From contig CAVRND010000014.1 of assembly GCA_963722495.1 (NCBI GenBank), positions 74,301 through 138,300 on the forward strand: DNA of 64,000 nt, read 5' to 3'. The notes beneath the pieces are model-generated. The model did not search any database. It saw only the letters and a list, made by a program, of their open reading frames with translations, and was not told the DNA's origin. The DNA is from Hyphomicrobium_A sp963722495. Lineage in GTDB: Bacteria; Pseudomonadota; Alphaproteobacteria; Rhizobiales; Hyphomicrobiaceae. Below are positions 29,071 through 38,441 of the stretch, one piece after another (positions within the stretch are counted from its first letter, which is position 1; each line of letters starts with the position of its first letter). Made by a program: the position numbers and the translations under genes.

Positions 29071-30201
29071 CTAAGATGCGCCGGTGCGAGTGTCCACCGC
29101 GGCTAGCGCGGGCAGCGGGGCGAGTTCGCTGCTCCTGACGCCGATGACCTGGAAGCGCGAGCCCATGCCGCTCGGCGCCATCAGGCGGGCGATCCCGGTT
29201 TCGATCTGCGCCGGCCTTGGCGGGGTTGGCCGCCATCAGCCGCGAGGCGCGCTCGATGATGCCGAGGCGCCCGAGGAACTCGCCCTGCGGAACGGGCCAT
29301 CGCAGGCGAAGCCGCGTGCGCTGCATCGCCGCGGCGAACGCGGCAAAGTCGACCTGTGACGTGAGGTCGGCCTCGCCGGGCGTCTGCAAGCGGATCGGCG
29401 TAGCGATGCGCGCTGCACCGCCTGCAGCGTGTCGCCCAGGCCCGGCTGGGTATGTCCGTAGTCGATGAACAGCGCCGCCAACGGCGCGCCGAGTGCCGCG
29501 AGCTTGCGCGGCGAAGCCGGCGAGTGCAGCCGCGCGCGACTCGAGGATGTCGCCCTCGTCGCGGCGGCCGGCATCCCGGCGGGCAGCCGCGACGTCGGCG
29601 TCCGGCGCGCCGTCGACGAAGGCCAGCGCGCCGGCCGCATCGAGGCCGACGCAACGCGAGCGCCAGGCGCCGCCGCGGAACACCCACTGCGCGACAGGAA
29701 GCGTGTCGAGGAACTCGTTGGCGATGACGATCGACCGGGCCAGCGCCGGGCTCGAGCTCGGCGCTCCAGCGCAGCGGAACGTCGTCGCCGCTCCAGCGTC
29801 GCGCGCTGGATCGGCACCAGCGCGGCGTTGCTCTCGATCAGCTCGACGCGCAGTGCGGCACGAAACGCCGGCACGAGGCGCACGGCGCGCAACGCATCGC
29901 GCATCAGCGTGCCGCGTCCCGGACCCAGCTCGATGAGCCGCACCGGGTCAGGGCTTCCCATCTGCTGCCAGACGACGGCGCACCACAGCCCGACCAGCTC
30001 GCCGAACACCTGGCTGATCTCCGGCGCGGTGACGAAGTCGCCGCCGCTGCCGATGGCGGCCTGCCGCCGGTAGTAGCCGTGCTCGGGATCCTGCAGGCAC
30101 GCCTGCATGTAGTCGGCAACGCCGATCGGTCCATCGCGCGCGATGCGCGCCGCCAGCTTCTGCGCCAGCGGCGTCGCGGCGCGCGGCCCTCCGCCGGTCA
30201 T
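29071..30201 (-). CDS. SAM-dependent methyltransferase, MidA/NDUFAF7 family (frame-broken)
   Basis: COG1565 family. The mitochondrial homologue NDUFAF7 methylates an arginine of a complex I subunit; the bacterial substrate is uncertain. Landmarks: GVADYMQACLQDPEHGYY, FVTAPEISQVFGELVGLWC, LIELGPGRGTLM (SAM site), ALFIDYGHTQPGLGDTLQAV and LGIIERASRLMAANP. At least five single-base breaks lie between about 29060 and 29790. The ATG at 30201 overlaps the lgt stop (ATGA). Corrected length is about 375. Confidence 0.88.
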
Positions 30202-31052
30202 TTCAGGTCGCGCGTGCGCGCCAGATAGATGACGAAGAGGCCAAGCAGCAGCATCGGGATCGAATAGACGATGCCGGCCGTCAGCGGCCCGACATTGAAG
30301 GCGTGCGCAAAATGCGGCTCGCGGAACAGCTCCGATGTCGAGCGCGCCAGCGCGTAGCCGGCGAGGAACACGCCGCTGACGAGACCCGGCCGCTTGAGGG
30401 CGCCGAAGTAGTGCGTCAGCAGGCGCAGCACGAGGAACAGCAGCAGACCCTCGAGCGCTGCCTCGTAGAGCTGGCTCGGGTGGCGCGGCGTCGGCTCGAC
30501 GTCGGGATGGTGAAGCGCCGCTTCGGGGAACACCATGCCCCACGGCAACGTCGTCGGGCGGCCGAACAGCTCGCCGTTGATGAAATTGGCGATGCGGCCG
30601 AAGAACAAGCCGATCGGCACCGCGGCGGTGACGAGGTCGCCCGTGCTCCACGGGTTGACGCCGTTGCGGCGCGCGAACGCCCAGATGGCGATGATGCAGC
30701 CGACGAGCGCGCCGTGGAACGCCATGCCGCCCTTCCAGACCGCGATGATGTCCTGCGGATTGGCGAGGTAGTAGCTCGGCTCGTAGAAGATGACGAAGCC
30801 GAGCCGGCCGCCGAGAACGACGCCGGCGGTTATATAGAGCAGCAGGTCGTCGACCTTGGCGACGTCGAAGGGCGGCTTGTCGCCGGCCCACAGCCGCGGC
30901 GTCGACAGGAGCTGGCGGATATAGAGCCAGCCGAGCAGAAGCCCGGCGAGGTAGGCGAGGCCGTACCACTTGATCGCCACCGGTCCGATCTGCAACGCGA
31001 CCGGGTCGATATTCGGAAACGGAATGGCCCACAGGTTCATCAGCAGGTGCAT
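30198..31052 (-). CDS. lgt: Prolipoprotein diacylglyceryl transferase
   Basis: About 284 residues, seven membrane segments. It transfers diacylglycerol to the lipobox cysteine of prolipoproteins in the inner membrane, for example the lipoprotein encoded at 27010-28081. Signatures are WYGLAYLAGLLLGW, HGALVGCIIAIWAFARRNGV (essential His) and GRIANFINGELFGRPTTLPW (Lgt motif with essential Arg/Asn). The first ATG, at 31052, is used; 31040 is an alternative. Unlike its neighbours the frame is intact. Confidence 0.95.
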   Translation of the reverse strand: MHLLMNLWAIPFPNIDPVALQIGPVAIKWYGLAYLAGLLLGWLYIRQLLSTPRLWAGDKPPFDVAKVDDLLLYITAGVVLGGRLGFVIFYEPSYYLANPQDIIAVWKGGMAFHGALVGCIIAIWAFARRNGVNPWSTGDLVTAAVPIGLFFGRIANFINGELFGRPTTLPWGMVFPEAALHHPDVEPTPRHPSQLYEAALEGLLLFLVLRLLTHYFGALKRPGLVSGVFLAGYALARSTSELFREPHFAHAFNVGPLTAGIVYSIPMLLLGLFVIYLARTRDLK

Positions 31053-31230
31053 GGATCGCTTTCGGGCCGACTTTGCGGCCTCTCCTATGGGCTCATTTCG
31101 GGCGCCGCACGATTTCGGCAGGGAGCAAGCGCTGTCAAGGGCCGCGCGCCGTCTTGAACGGGCCGGCAGGTCCGCCCATAGTCCGCGCAAAGGCGCTCAT
31201 ACACGCCGTGCCTCTCCCCGGAGCAACGCC

Positions 31231-31494
31231 ATGACTCAGACGACCAATCGCTTCCTCGATGAGTTTGCCAAGTTGATGACGGATGCCGCGGGCGCGGCCG
31301 ATGGCCTCAGAAAAGAGGCCGAGACCCTGTTCAAGTCGCAGGGCGAGCGATTCCTGCGCGAGATGGACGTCGTGCGGCGCGAGGAGTTCGAGGCGGTGAA
31401 GGCGATGGCCGAGAAGGCGCGCGCCGAGAACGAGCGCCTCGAAGCGCGCATCCTCGCGCTGGAGACGCAACTCGCTCGTCCCGGCACCGCGTAG
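31231..31494 (+). CDS. ubiK: Ubiquinone biosynthesis accessory factor UbiK-like
   Basis: 87 residues, fully helical, with a C-terminal coiled coil VRREEFEAVKAMAEKARAEN and ERLEARILALETQL. This is the BMFP/YqiC family; in E. coli UbiK assists aerobic ubiquinone synthesis by binding UbiJ. ATG 31231 follows GGAG. It is divergent from lgt. Confidence 0.82.
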   Translation: MTQTTNRFLDEFAKLMTDAAGAADGLRKEAETLFKSQGERFLREMDVVRREEFEAVKAMAEKARAENERLEARILALETQLARPGTA

Positions 31495-31669
31495 GCGACA
31501 ATCGTTCAAGCGGGCGTACATTGCCCGTGGACAATGCCGCCCCGAACTTGCGACTCGCACCCCTGTCTGTTTTCGTCGCGCCGTTGACTGAGTTTGTCGC
31601 CCTGTGGTGTCGCGTAGCTTTGTATCGACTACGAAAAAAGCCCGCGACCTATAGAGGGATGTTCGAAGC

Positions 31670-32164
31670 ATGTCGGCTCAATTCAGCCCCGAGCGCATGA
31701 AGAACCCGATCGATCTCATCGAGCGCTTGGCCGCTGCGCACGACTGGAGCTGCGACCGTACAAACGACGACGAGCTGACGCTCGTCATCGCCGGAACGTG
31801 GACCGACTATCACGTCTCGCTCAACTGGCGCGACGACCTCGAGGCACTGCACCTTGCCTGCGCGTTCGACTTCCGCGTGCCGGAGAACCGCCTCAACGAA
31901 ATGTACAAGCTGGTGGCGCAGATCAACGAGCAGCTCTGGCTCGGCCACTTCGACCTGTGGACGCAAGAAGGCCTCGTCATGTTCCGCCACGCCCTGCTGC
32001 TCAACGGCTCGGTGGCAACGGCGCGTCAGTGCGAAGCCATGCTGCAGGCGGCGCTCGAAGGCTGCGAGCGCTACTATCAGGCCTTCCAGTTCGTCGTCTG
32101 GGCGGGTAAGCCAAGCCGCGAAGCGCTCGTTTCGACCATGTTCGAGACCGAGGGCCAGGCCTAA
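31670..32164 (+). CDS. YbjN-domain protein
   Basis: 164 residues of the YbjN/type III chaperone-like fold: IDLIERLAAAHDWSCDRTND, LTLVIAGTWTDYHVSLNW and NEMYKLVAQINEQLWLGHFD. Soluble, no signal. The fold is shared with secretion chaperones, but the bacterial YbjN function is unsettled. It lies 41 bases before proC and the pair is a common alphaproteobacterial arrangement. Confidence 0.82.
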   Translation: MSAQFSPERMKNPIDLIERLAAAHDWSCDRTNDDELTLVIAGTWTDYHVSLNWRDDLEALHLACAFDFRVPENRLNEMYKLVAQINEQLWLGHFDLWTQEGLVMFRHALLLNGSVATARQCEAMLQAALEGCERYYQAFQFVVWAGKPSREALVSTMFETEGQA

Positions 32165-32205
32165 AACGAGGGCGCGACAACGCCCGTCATAAGCGGGGCG
32201 CCCAA

Positions 32206-33028
32206 ATGACTTTCACAGTGCAAGGTCCGCTGCTGCTGGCCGGCGCGGGCAAGATGGGCGGAGCGATCCTTTCGGGGTTGCTCGCCCGTGGCCTCGATGC
32301 CCGCTCGGTGATCGTGCAGGATCCCGATCCGGCCAAGGCGGTCGCCGACCTGCTGGCCGACAACGGCATCGACGTTCTTCCCTTCATCGACGAGCTGACG
32401 CAGCCGCCCGGCGTGATCCTGCTCGCCGTGAAGCCGCAGCTGATGGACGAGGTGTTGCCGCCGCTGGCCAAGCTCGCTGGTCCGCATACGCTACTGCTGT
32501 CGATTGCCGCCGGCCGGCGTATCGCCTCGTTCGAAAAGTATCTCCCCGGCGGCGCCGTCGTGCGCGCCATGCCCAATACGCCGGCCGCCATCGGCCGCGG
32601 CATCACGGCCGCAGTTGCCAATCGCAATGTGACGCCGGTGCAGCGGGCGTTTGCCGACGATCTGTTGTCGGCCGTCGGCAAGGTGGTCTGGGTCGACGAC
32701 GAGTCGCTGCTCGACGCCATCACCGCCGTGTCGGGCTCAGGTCCGGCTTATGTGTTCCTGCTCGCCGAATGCCTTGCCGAGGCCGGACGCGCCGCTGGGC
32801 TCGATGCCGAGGCTCGCCGAGGAGCTGGCGCGGGCGACCGTCAGCGGCTCGGCCGCGCTGCTCGAAGCCTCCGACCTATCGGCCGCGGAGCTGCGCAAAA
32901 ACGTGACCTCGCCCGGCGGAACGACGGCGGCGGCGCTGGAAATTCTCGGTGGCGAAGACGGGATGCAGAAGCTGATGACTGCGGCGGTGGCGGCGGCAAC
33001 GAAACGCGGCCGCGACCTGGCGAAATGA
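32206..33028 (+). CDS. proC: Pyrroline-5-carboxylate reductase (one frame break)
   Basis: Last step of proline synthesis. The Rossmann start LLLAGAGKMGGAILSGLL, AVKPQLMDEVLP, RAMPNTPAAIGRGITA and AVSGSGPAYVFLLAECL are present, and after the break SGSAALLEASD, ELRKNVTSPGGTTAAALEIL complete the C-terminal dimerisation domain. The break near 32812 is one extra G in GCCGAGGCTCGCC. Corrected length is about 274. Confidence 0.95.
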
Positions 33029-33210
33029 GCTGGAGGCTCCTGCCAATCCGCGGCCGCGTCTCTTGCGTTGCCTGAGCGGGCGTTAGCCCCGGCGGGCCCA
33101 GGCAATTTCGGCGGGCGGCGGCACCCCAAGTTCTGGAACCAAGGAGGATAGGTTCTGAACCGAGTTGCGCGTGTAAGGCGCCTTCGCGTCACACCGTGGC
33201 TCAGCGTTAT

Positions 33211-33227
33211 GATATGTTATTACATTC
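33211..33227. promoter_or_regulatory. Zur-box-like palindrome
   Basis: GATATGTTATTACATTC lies in an AT-rich island inside very GC-rich DNA. Its core ATGTTATTACAT is palindromic except for one base pair, and TGTTATTACA differs by one base from the TGTTATAACA core of Zur boxes. A zur gene is present 8 kb away. It could alternatively be a sigma-factor promoter element. No gene starts within 300 bases downstream on the plus strand. Confidence 0.35.
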
Positions 33228-33322
33228 ACGGCAAGTCACGAATTGTCGCGCTCACGAAATCGTGTCGGCGGTGGGAATATTTCCCAGTCGGCGCCGGGAC
33301 TTACGCCCGGCTGCCGCTTAGG

Positions 33323-33458
33323 TGTCATCCTCGGGCTTGTCCGAGGACCCAACGATCCGCTTGTTCCGGCCCGACAAGACGTGTTGCTCGGATTGCCCTG
33401 CCGGCGCCTGATCGAGCGAGCTGTCCTGTGGGTCCTCGGGACAAGCCCGAGGATGACA
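33323..33458. repeat. Intergenic inverted repeat (rhizobial palindrome type)
   Basis: The arm at 33323-33351 and its reverse complement at 33429-33458 are about 29 bases each and differ only by one C. They begin TGTCATCCTCGGGCTTGTCC, the kind of short dispersed palindrome common between genes in Bradyrhizobium and relatives. The 77 bases between are not recognisable. It could fold in RNA and protect transcript ends or act as a terminator for proC. Confidence 0.75.
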
Positions 33459-33530
33459 TTTGTGGCGTCCGCCGCCTTTAGATTGGCGCGGCGGGTGCCT
33501 ACTCTGAGGGTAGCAACACGGGAGCAGGCC

Positions 33531-34223
33531 ATGCTGGATCAGTTGACCATCAAAGGGCGTCTCGTTGCCGCCGCCATGAAGCTCGCCGCCGAACGTCCCT
33601 GGCGCGAGGTGACGCTGGCCGGCATCGCCGAGACCGCCGGCGTCAGTCTCGTCGACGTGCGCAACGCGTTCGATACGAAGGGCGAGGTGCTGGCGGCGTT
33701 CGTGCGCATGGTCGATGACGCGGTGCTGGCGCGCGCGCCGCAGCGCTCGGGTACGCAGCCGGTGCGCGATGCGCTGTTCGAAGTCATCATGAGCCGCTTC
33801 GACGTGCTGGCGAGCTACAAGCCGGCCCTGAAGTCGATCGCCGCCGCGTGGCCGATGGATGCCGCGCTCGTGCGCGCGCTCGGGCAATCGCAGGCGTGGA
33901 TGCTGCGCGCCGCCGGCATTCGCAGCGAAGGGCTCGAAGGGCAGGTGCGCGCGACCGGCCTCGGCGCGGTGTATGCCTCCGTCTACCGCACCTGGCTCAG
34001 CGACGACGATCCGGGCCTGGCCAAGACCATGGCGGCGCTCGACCGGCGACTGCGCCGCGGCGAGCGCACGCTGCAGTCAATCGACGACGCGGTGTCGAAG
34101 TTCTGTGGCTTTGCCAACAAGTGCGCCGACGCGGCGCGCAAGCGCACCAAGCCCGCAGCCGGCGCCGATCCGAACACCGCAGCCGATCCTGCCGCCACCG
34201 TCCCGCCCGGCGCGCTGTCGTAG
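33531..34223 (+). CDS. TetR-family transcriptional regulator
   Basis: 230 residues. The N-terminal helix-turn-helix is atypical but clear: ERPWREVTLAGIAETAGVSL followed by RNAFDTKGEVLAAFV. The ligand domain is Ala/Leu-rich, with AALDRRLRRGERTLQ near the end and a Pro/Ala/Thr tail. ATG 33531 has GGAG upstream. Ligand and targets unknown; the COQ9-like TetR subgroup is the nearest resemblance. The frame is intact. Confidence 0.72.
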   Translation: MLDQLTIKGRLVAAAMKLAAERPWREVTLAGIAETAGVSLVDVRNAFDTKGEVLAAFVRMVDDAVLARAPQRSGTQPVRDALFEVIMSRFDVLASYKPALKSIAAAWPMDAALVRALGQSQAWMLRAAGIRSEGLEGQVRATGLGAVYASVYRTWLSDDDPGLAKTMAALDRRLRRGERTLQSIDDAVSKFCGFANKCADAARKRTKPAAGADPNTAADPAATVPPGALS

Positions 34224-34251
34224 TGTCTGACTGTCATCAGCGCAGAGCGAA

Positions 34252-35827
34252 CTAAAGCGGGACGGAGATGATGGCGCGCAGGCCGCCCATCGAGCTTTCG
34301 CCAAGCGTGATGTCGCCGCCGTGGCTCTTGGCGATGTCGCGGGCGATGGCGAGGCCGAGGCCGGTGTTGCCCTCGTCCTGATTGCGCGCGTGGTCGAGCC
34401 GGTAGAACGGCTTGAACACGTTGGCGCGCTCGGCCTCGGGTATGCCGGGACCGTTGTCATCCACCTCGATGCGCACCCACTGTCCTTCGACGGCGCCGCG
34501 GATGATGATCTGATCGCCGAAGCGCGCCGCGTTCGACACGAGGTTGGTGATGGCGCGCTTGAATGCCTGGCGCTTCAAGCGGCAGCACCAGCTCCTCGCG
34601 CCGCTTGCGCAACTTCAATTCGATCGGCGTGCCGAAGTACTGGCCCTCGTCGTACACCTCCTGCAGCAGCTCGCGCAGGTTGGTGGGTGCCGATTCCTCG
34701 CCGCCGTCGCCCTTGGCGAAGGCGAGATAATCCTCGAGCATGTCCTGCATCTCGCGCACGTCGGCCTGCAGCGACATCGCCTCCGGCGTATCGCCGAGCA
34801 GCGCCAGCTCCAGCTTGAAGCGCGTCAGGATGGTGCGCAGGTCGTGGCTGACGCCGGCCAGCATCGTGGTGCGCTGCTCGACGTGGGTCGTGATGCGATC
34901 GCGCATTTCGAGGAACGCGGTCGCCGCCTGGCGCACTTCGCGCGCGCCGCGCGGGCGGAAGTCGTCCGGCACGCGGCGCCCCTTGCCGAACGCATCGGCC
35001 GCTTCGGCGAGCCGCAGGATCGGCCGGATCTGGTTGCGCAGGAAGAGAATGGCGACGGTGAGCAGGATCACCGACGAGCCGATCATCCACAACAGGAAGA
35101 TGTGCGAGTTCGAGGCGTAGGTCTGCGAGCGCGTGGCGACGAAGCGCAGGATGGCGTTCTGCAGCTTGACGCGGATTTCCACGTGCCGCGACTGGCCGAC
35201 GGTGTCGATCCAGAACGGCCGCTGCACCTGGCGGCGGATCTCGTCCGACAGCGCGCGATCGAGCAGCGCGAAGAACGGCTTGGGACGCGGCGCCGGCAGA
35301 TCGCCCGGCGGCAGCACCTGCATCGACAGGTTGAGCCGGTCGCGCGCCATCTCGATCAGCTGAGCATACTGGTCCTGGCGCGGATACTCTTCGTAGATGT
35401 CGATGACGGCGGCGATGTCGCGCGCAGTGGCTTCCGATAGGCGCCGCGTCACGGCCTGCCAGTGGCGCTCCATGAACACGAAGGCGACGACGCCTTCGAG
35501 CACGACGATCGGCGCGATGATGATGATCAGCGCGCGGGCATAGAGGCCCTTGGGCAGGACATCGGCGAGCCAGCCGGCGATGAGCTGCATGTTGCGCGTG
35601 TGGGTTTTGGCGAACCAGGTGCCAAAGGCGCGCAGCGGCCGCGGCGCCGGAGGCAAAGCCTGCCACGCGTTGCGTACCGGTGCCGGAATGTAGAAGTCGC
35701 TACGGCGCGGCCAACGCCAGTGTCGCCAATGCAAGCGCGCCAGCGGAAAACGGCGCAGCTGCTGCCACAGCACGCGCAGTGACGCAAACGAACGGCGCTC
35801 TGGCTCGTCGCCTCGGGCGAGCATCAA
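34252..35827 (-). CDS. Sensor histidine kinase, EnvZ type (one frame break)
   Basis: About 525 residues. A basic N-terminal extension precedes membrane segment one (ALIIIIAPIVVLEGVVAFVF), a periplasmic domain, membrane segment two (LLWMIGSSVILLTVAILFL), a HAMP domain (IRPILRLAEAADAFGKGR), the phospho-acceptor box AGVSHDLRTILTRFKLELAL and the ATPase motifs NLVSNAARFG (N box), DDNGPGIPEAE (G1) and GNTGLGLAIARDIAKSHGG (G2). One indel near 34578 falls between the H box and the N box. It starts 21 bases after the response regulator stop, forming a two-component operon. The stimulus is unknown; osmotic or envelope stress is typical. Confidence 0.93.
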
Positions 35828-35848
35828 CCGACCTCGATATCCGGCGGA

Positions 35849-36559
35849 TCAATCCGAATAGAGAATATACCCTTTGCCGCGCACTGTCTGGAGGTACACG
35901 GGATTGGAGGGGTCGGTCTCGATTTTCCGCCGCAGACGGTTGATTTGCACGTCGATGGCGCGGTCGCTGCCGGTGGAATCCTCCGGCGCCAGCTCATGGC
36001 GCGGGATCGGCATGCCGATGCGCTGGGCGAACATGCGCAGCAGGTCGCGCTCGCGCTCGGTGAGCTTGATCGTCTCCTCGTGGTGCTTCAGCTCGCCGCG
36101 CGACACATGAAATACATGGCTGCCCATGCGAATCTCTTCGCTGGGGCCGGCGGCGCCGGAAGCACGGCGCAGGATGTTGCGCAGGCGCAGGAGCAATTCG
36201 CGCGGCTCGAAGGGCTTGGGCAGGTAGTCGTCGACGCCGGCCTCCAAACCTTCGATGCGATGCTCGGGCTCGGAGCGTGCGGTGAGCATGCAGATGGGAA
36301 TGGAGCGCGTCGCCTTGAGTTCGCGCGCGAGTTCGAGACCGTTCTCGCCCGGCATCATCACGTCGAGCAGCACGGCGTCGAACTCGAGCCCCCGCATGCC
36401 CGCGCGCGCGGATGCTGCGTCCTGCGCCGTCGTCACGCGAAAGCCTTGCTCCGACAGGTAGCGGCCAAGCAGGTCGCGAATCTTCTGATCGTCGTCGACG
36501 ATGAGCACGTGCGGAGCGTTGTCAGGAAGTGGCGCGCTCGCCACCTTTGCGGCTCTCAT
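35849..36559 (-). CDS. Response regulator, OmpR family
   Basis: 236 residues. Receiver domain with acidic pocket DDD at 22-24, phospho-acceptor D66 in AVLLDVMMPG, and K115 in YLPKPFEP; the C-terminal winged helix contains ETIKLTERERDLLRMFAQR and GSDRAIDVQINRLRRKIE. It partners the kinase downstream. The frame is intact. Confidence 0.95.
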   Translation of the reverse strand: MRAAKVASAPLPDNAPHVLIVDDDQKIRDLLGRYLSEQGFRVTTAQDAASARAGMRGLEFDAVLLDVMMPGENGLELARELKATRSIPICMLTARSEPEHRIEGLEAGVDDYLPKPFEPRELLLRLRNILRRASGAAGPSEEIRMGSHVFHVSRGELKHHEETIKLTERERDLLRMFAQRIGMPIPRHELAPEDSTGSDRAIDVQINRLRRKIETDPSNPVYLQTVRGKGYILYSD

Positions 36560-36588
36560 GTATGCCCCTCGTCTAGAAGTCTCGCACT

Positions 36589-37161
36589 CTAGGTGCGCGT
36601 GCCCGCGAGCTTTACCAGCGCCTCCACGCGAGGACGATCCGACTCCGTAATCATGGCAAAAAGGAAGCGGTGTGCAAACTCCGCTGCCCCAGGCCCCGCC
36701 TTTGCGAGCGCTGCCTCGATATGCTGAATCTGCTGGGCTGTCAGTTTATCGGAAAGGCGGCTGCCTTTGGCGGTGACGAACAGCCGCCGCTCGCGCCGGT
36801 CGTCGTTTCCGGCGCGTTGCATAATGAAGCCTTTATCGATGAGCTGCTTCAGGACGCGCGCTAGGCTCTGCTTGGTGATTTTCAGGATGTCGAGAAGGTC
36901 GGCGACGCGCAGGCCGGGATTGCGATGCACGAAGTGCAGAACGCGGTGATGGGCACGGCCGAAGCCATACTCCTCGAGCACCGCATCGGGACCGCCGGTG
37001 AAATCGCGATAGGCGAAGAACAGCAGCTCAACGCACGCGACGAGCTCGGCGTGCGAGCCATCTTCTTCGGCTGGGCGCTGGGCTCCGTTGGCGTCGGCAG
37101 AAGCGGCGTTGGAGCGCGACATGCGGCGGGCCGCTACGCTGTCGGACGTTATGTCAGTCAT
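36589..37161 (-). CDS. MarR-family transcriptional regulator
   Basis: 190 residues with a disordered N-terminal 35. The winged helix contains FGRAHHRVLHFVHRNPGLRV, LKITKQSLARVLKQL and the wing RAGNDDRRERRLFVT. MarR proteins bind short palindromes as dimers and respond to small phenolic or oxidative ligands. A palindrome covers its own start codon. It is divergent from ilvE, which it may also control. ATG 37161 has only a weak ribosome site. Confidence 0.88.
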   Translation of the reverse strand: MTDITSDSVAARRMSRSNAASADANGAQRPAEEDGSHAELVACVELLFFAYRDFTGGPDAVLEEYGFGRAHHRVLHFVHRNPGLRVADLLDILKITKQSLARVLKQLIDKGFIMQRAGNDDRRERRLFVTAKGSRLSDKLTAQQIQHIEAALAKAGPGAAEFAHRFLFAMITESDRPRVEALVKLAGTRT

Positions 37162-37168
37162 GTTGACT
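37156..37168. promoter_or_regulatory. Palindrome over the marR start codon, likely operator
   Basis: AGTCATGTTGACT is a perfect 5-base inverted repeat (AGTCA/TGACT) with a 3-base centre. It overlaps the start codon of the MarR gene, and a TTAGTCA half-site follows at 37185-37191. Size and position fit an autoregulatory MarR operator. Confidence 0.5.
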
Positions 37169-37362
37169 TATTTGGCCCCGATTGTTAGTCATGGCAAGCT
37201 ATTTTGCGCAAGCGATCGGCGCGTTCGCGCGCACGGCTTATGCCGGAGCGACATGCGCGGGGGAAGGGCTGGATCACCCGGCCGAAGTGCCCGCAGCATT
37301 CTCTTCATCAGCCAGCCTTAAGTAGCGATCTTGGCGCGAAAGTCCACGGAGAGAGATACGAA

Positions 37363-38256
37363 ATGTCCGGGCCAACACCTTTTCATGATCGTGACGGTCT
37401 TATCTGGCTCGACGGCAAGATGGTCCCGTGGCGCGAGGCCAACATCCACATCCTCACGCACGCGCTGCACTACGGTAGCGGCGTGTTCGAAGGGCTGCGC
37501 GCCTATAACGGCGCCATCTTCAAGCTGAGCGAGCACTCGCAGCGCCTGATCGAGAGCGCCAAGGCGCTCGACTTCGAGGTGCCCTACACGGTGGCGCAGA
37601 TCGATCAGGTCTGTCGCGACGTCGTCGAGGCGAACAAGCTGTCCGACTGCTACATCCGCCCGATTGCCTGGCGCGGCTCCGAGCAGATCGGCGTCTCCGC
37701 GCAAGCGACGAAAATTCATCTCGCAGTCGCAGCATGGGAGTGGGGTTCCTACTTCCCGATGGAGCAGCGCCTCAAGGGCATCCGCCTCACGATGGCGAAG
37801 TACCGTCGCCCCGACCCGCTGACGGCGCCTTCCAAGAGCAAGGCCGCCGGCCTCTACATGATCTGTACGGTGGAGAAGCACCGCGCCGAGAACGCCGGCT
37901 ATGCCGACGCTTTGATGCTCGACTGGCGCGGCCGCATCGCCGAGTGCACTGGCGCCAACATCTTTTTCGTCAAGGATGGCGTCATCCACACACCCGATCC
38001 CGATTGCTTCCTCGACGGCATCACGCGCCGCACCGTTATCGCGCTGGCCAAGAAGCGCGGCTATCAGGTGATCGAGCGGGCGATCATGCCGGAGGAGCTC
38101 GGAGACTTCTCCGAAGTGTTCGTCACCGGCACCGCGGCCGAGGTCACTCCGGTCTCCGAGATCGGGGAGCACAAGTACAAGCCGGCGCAGATCACCGAGA
38201 ACCTGCTCAACGATTACATGACCATCGTCCAGCCCGCCCGCAAAGCGGCCGAGTAA
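37363..38256 (+). CDS. ilvE: Branched-chain amino acid aminotransferase
   Basis: 297 residues, class IV PLP aminotransferase, last step of Leu/Ile/Val synthesis. Motifs: GLIWLDGKMVPWREANIHIL, HYGSGVFEGLRAYNG, the PLP lysine in TAPSKSKAAGLYM, GRIAECTGANIFFVKDG and VFVTGTAAEVTPV. ATG 37363 follows GGAGAGA. The frame is intact. Confidence 0.96.
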   Translation: MSGPTPFHDRDGLIWLDGKMVPWREANIHILTHALHYGSGVFEGLRAYNGAIFKLSEHSQRLIESAKALDFEVPYTVAQIDQVCRDVVEANKLSDCYIRPIAWRGSEQIGVSAQATKIHLAVAAWEWGSYFPMEQRLKGIRLTMAKYRRPDPLTAPSKSKAAGLYMICTVEKHRAENAGYADALMLDWRGRIAECTGANIFFVKDGVIHTPDPDCFLDGITRRTVIALAKKRGYQVIERAIMPEELGDFSEVFVTGTAAEVTPVSEIGEHKYKPAQITENLLNDYMTIVQPARKAAE

Positions 38257-38273
38257 ATCCACAGGGACAACGA

Positions 38274-38299
38274 GACGGCAGGCGCGGTTTTCTGCCGTC
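38274..38299. terminator. Possible hairpin after ilvE
   Basis: GACGGCAG and CTGCCGTC form a perfect 8-base stem with a 10-base loop, 17 bases after the ilvE stop. A TTTT run lies in the loop, not after the stem, so intrinsic termination is doubtful. Confidence 0.35.
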
Positions 38300-38441
38300 C
38301 CGGCAAGGTGCGCCTATGCAAGCCGTTGCCGCAACGGCACACCCGGCGGCAGGTCGTGCACCGAATTTTCGCCATTTGATTGCAAGCTCCGTGTCCCTCC
38401 CACACACTGTGGCAGGGTTGAGATTGCATCGGGGCAAAAAG

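Larger units (their letters stand above)
33029..33530. other. 502-base intergenic region, proC / TetR
   Basis: No supportable gene. It holds an AT-rich palindrome resembling a Zur box (33211-33227) and a long inverted repeat of rhizobial intergenic type (33323-33458). The ATG-initiated frame running from 33243 into the TetR gene is created by the repeat. GGAG at 33521 belongs to the TetR start. Confidence 0.6.

Noticed and set aside
29055..29080. GGTTCGAGAC as a tRNA T-loop
   Set aside because: No acceptor stem, D-arm or anticodon arm can be formed around it; it lies in the pgeF/methyltransferase junction.
33323..33458. Inverted repeat as ends of an insertion sequence
   Set aside because: Only 77 bases lie between the arms and no transposase or target duplication is present.
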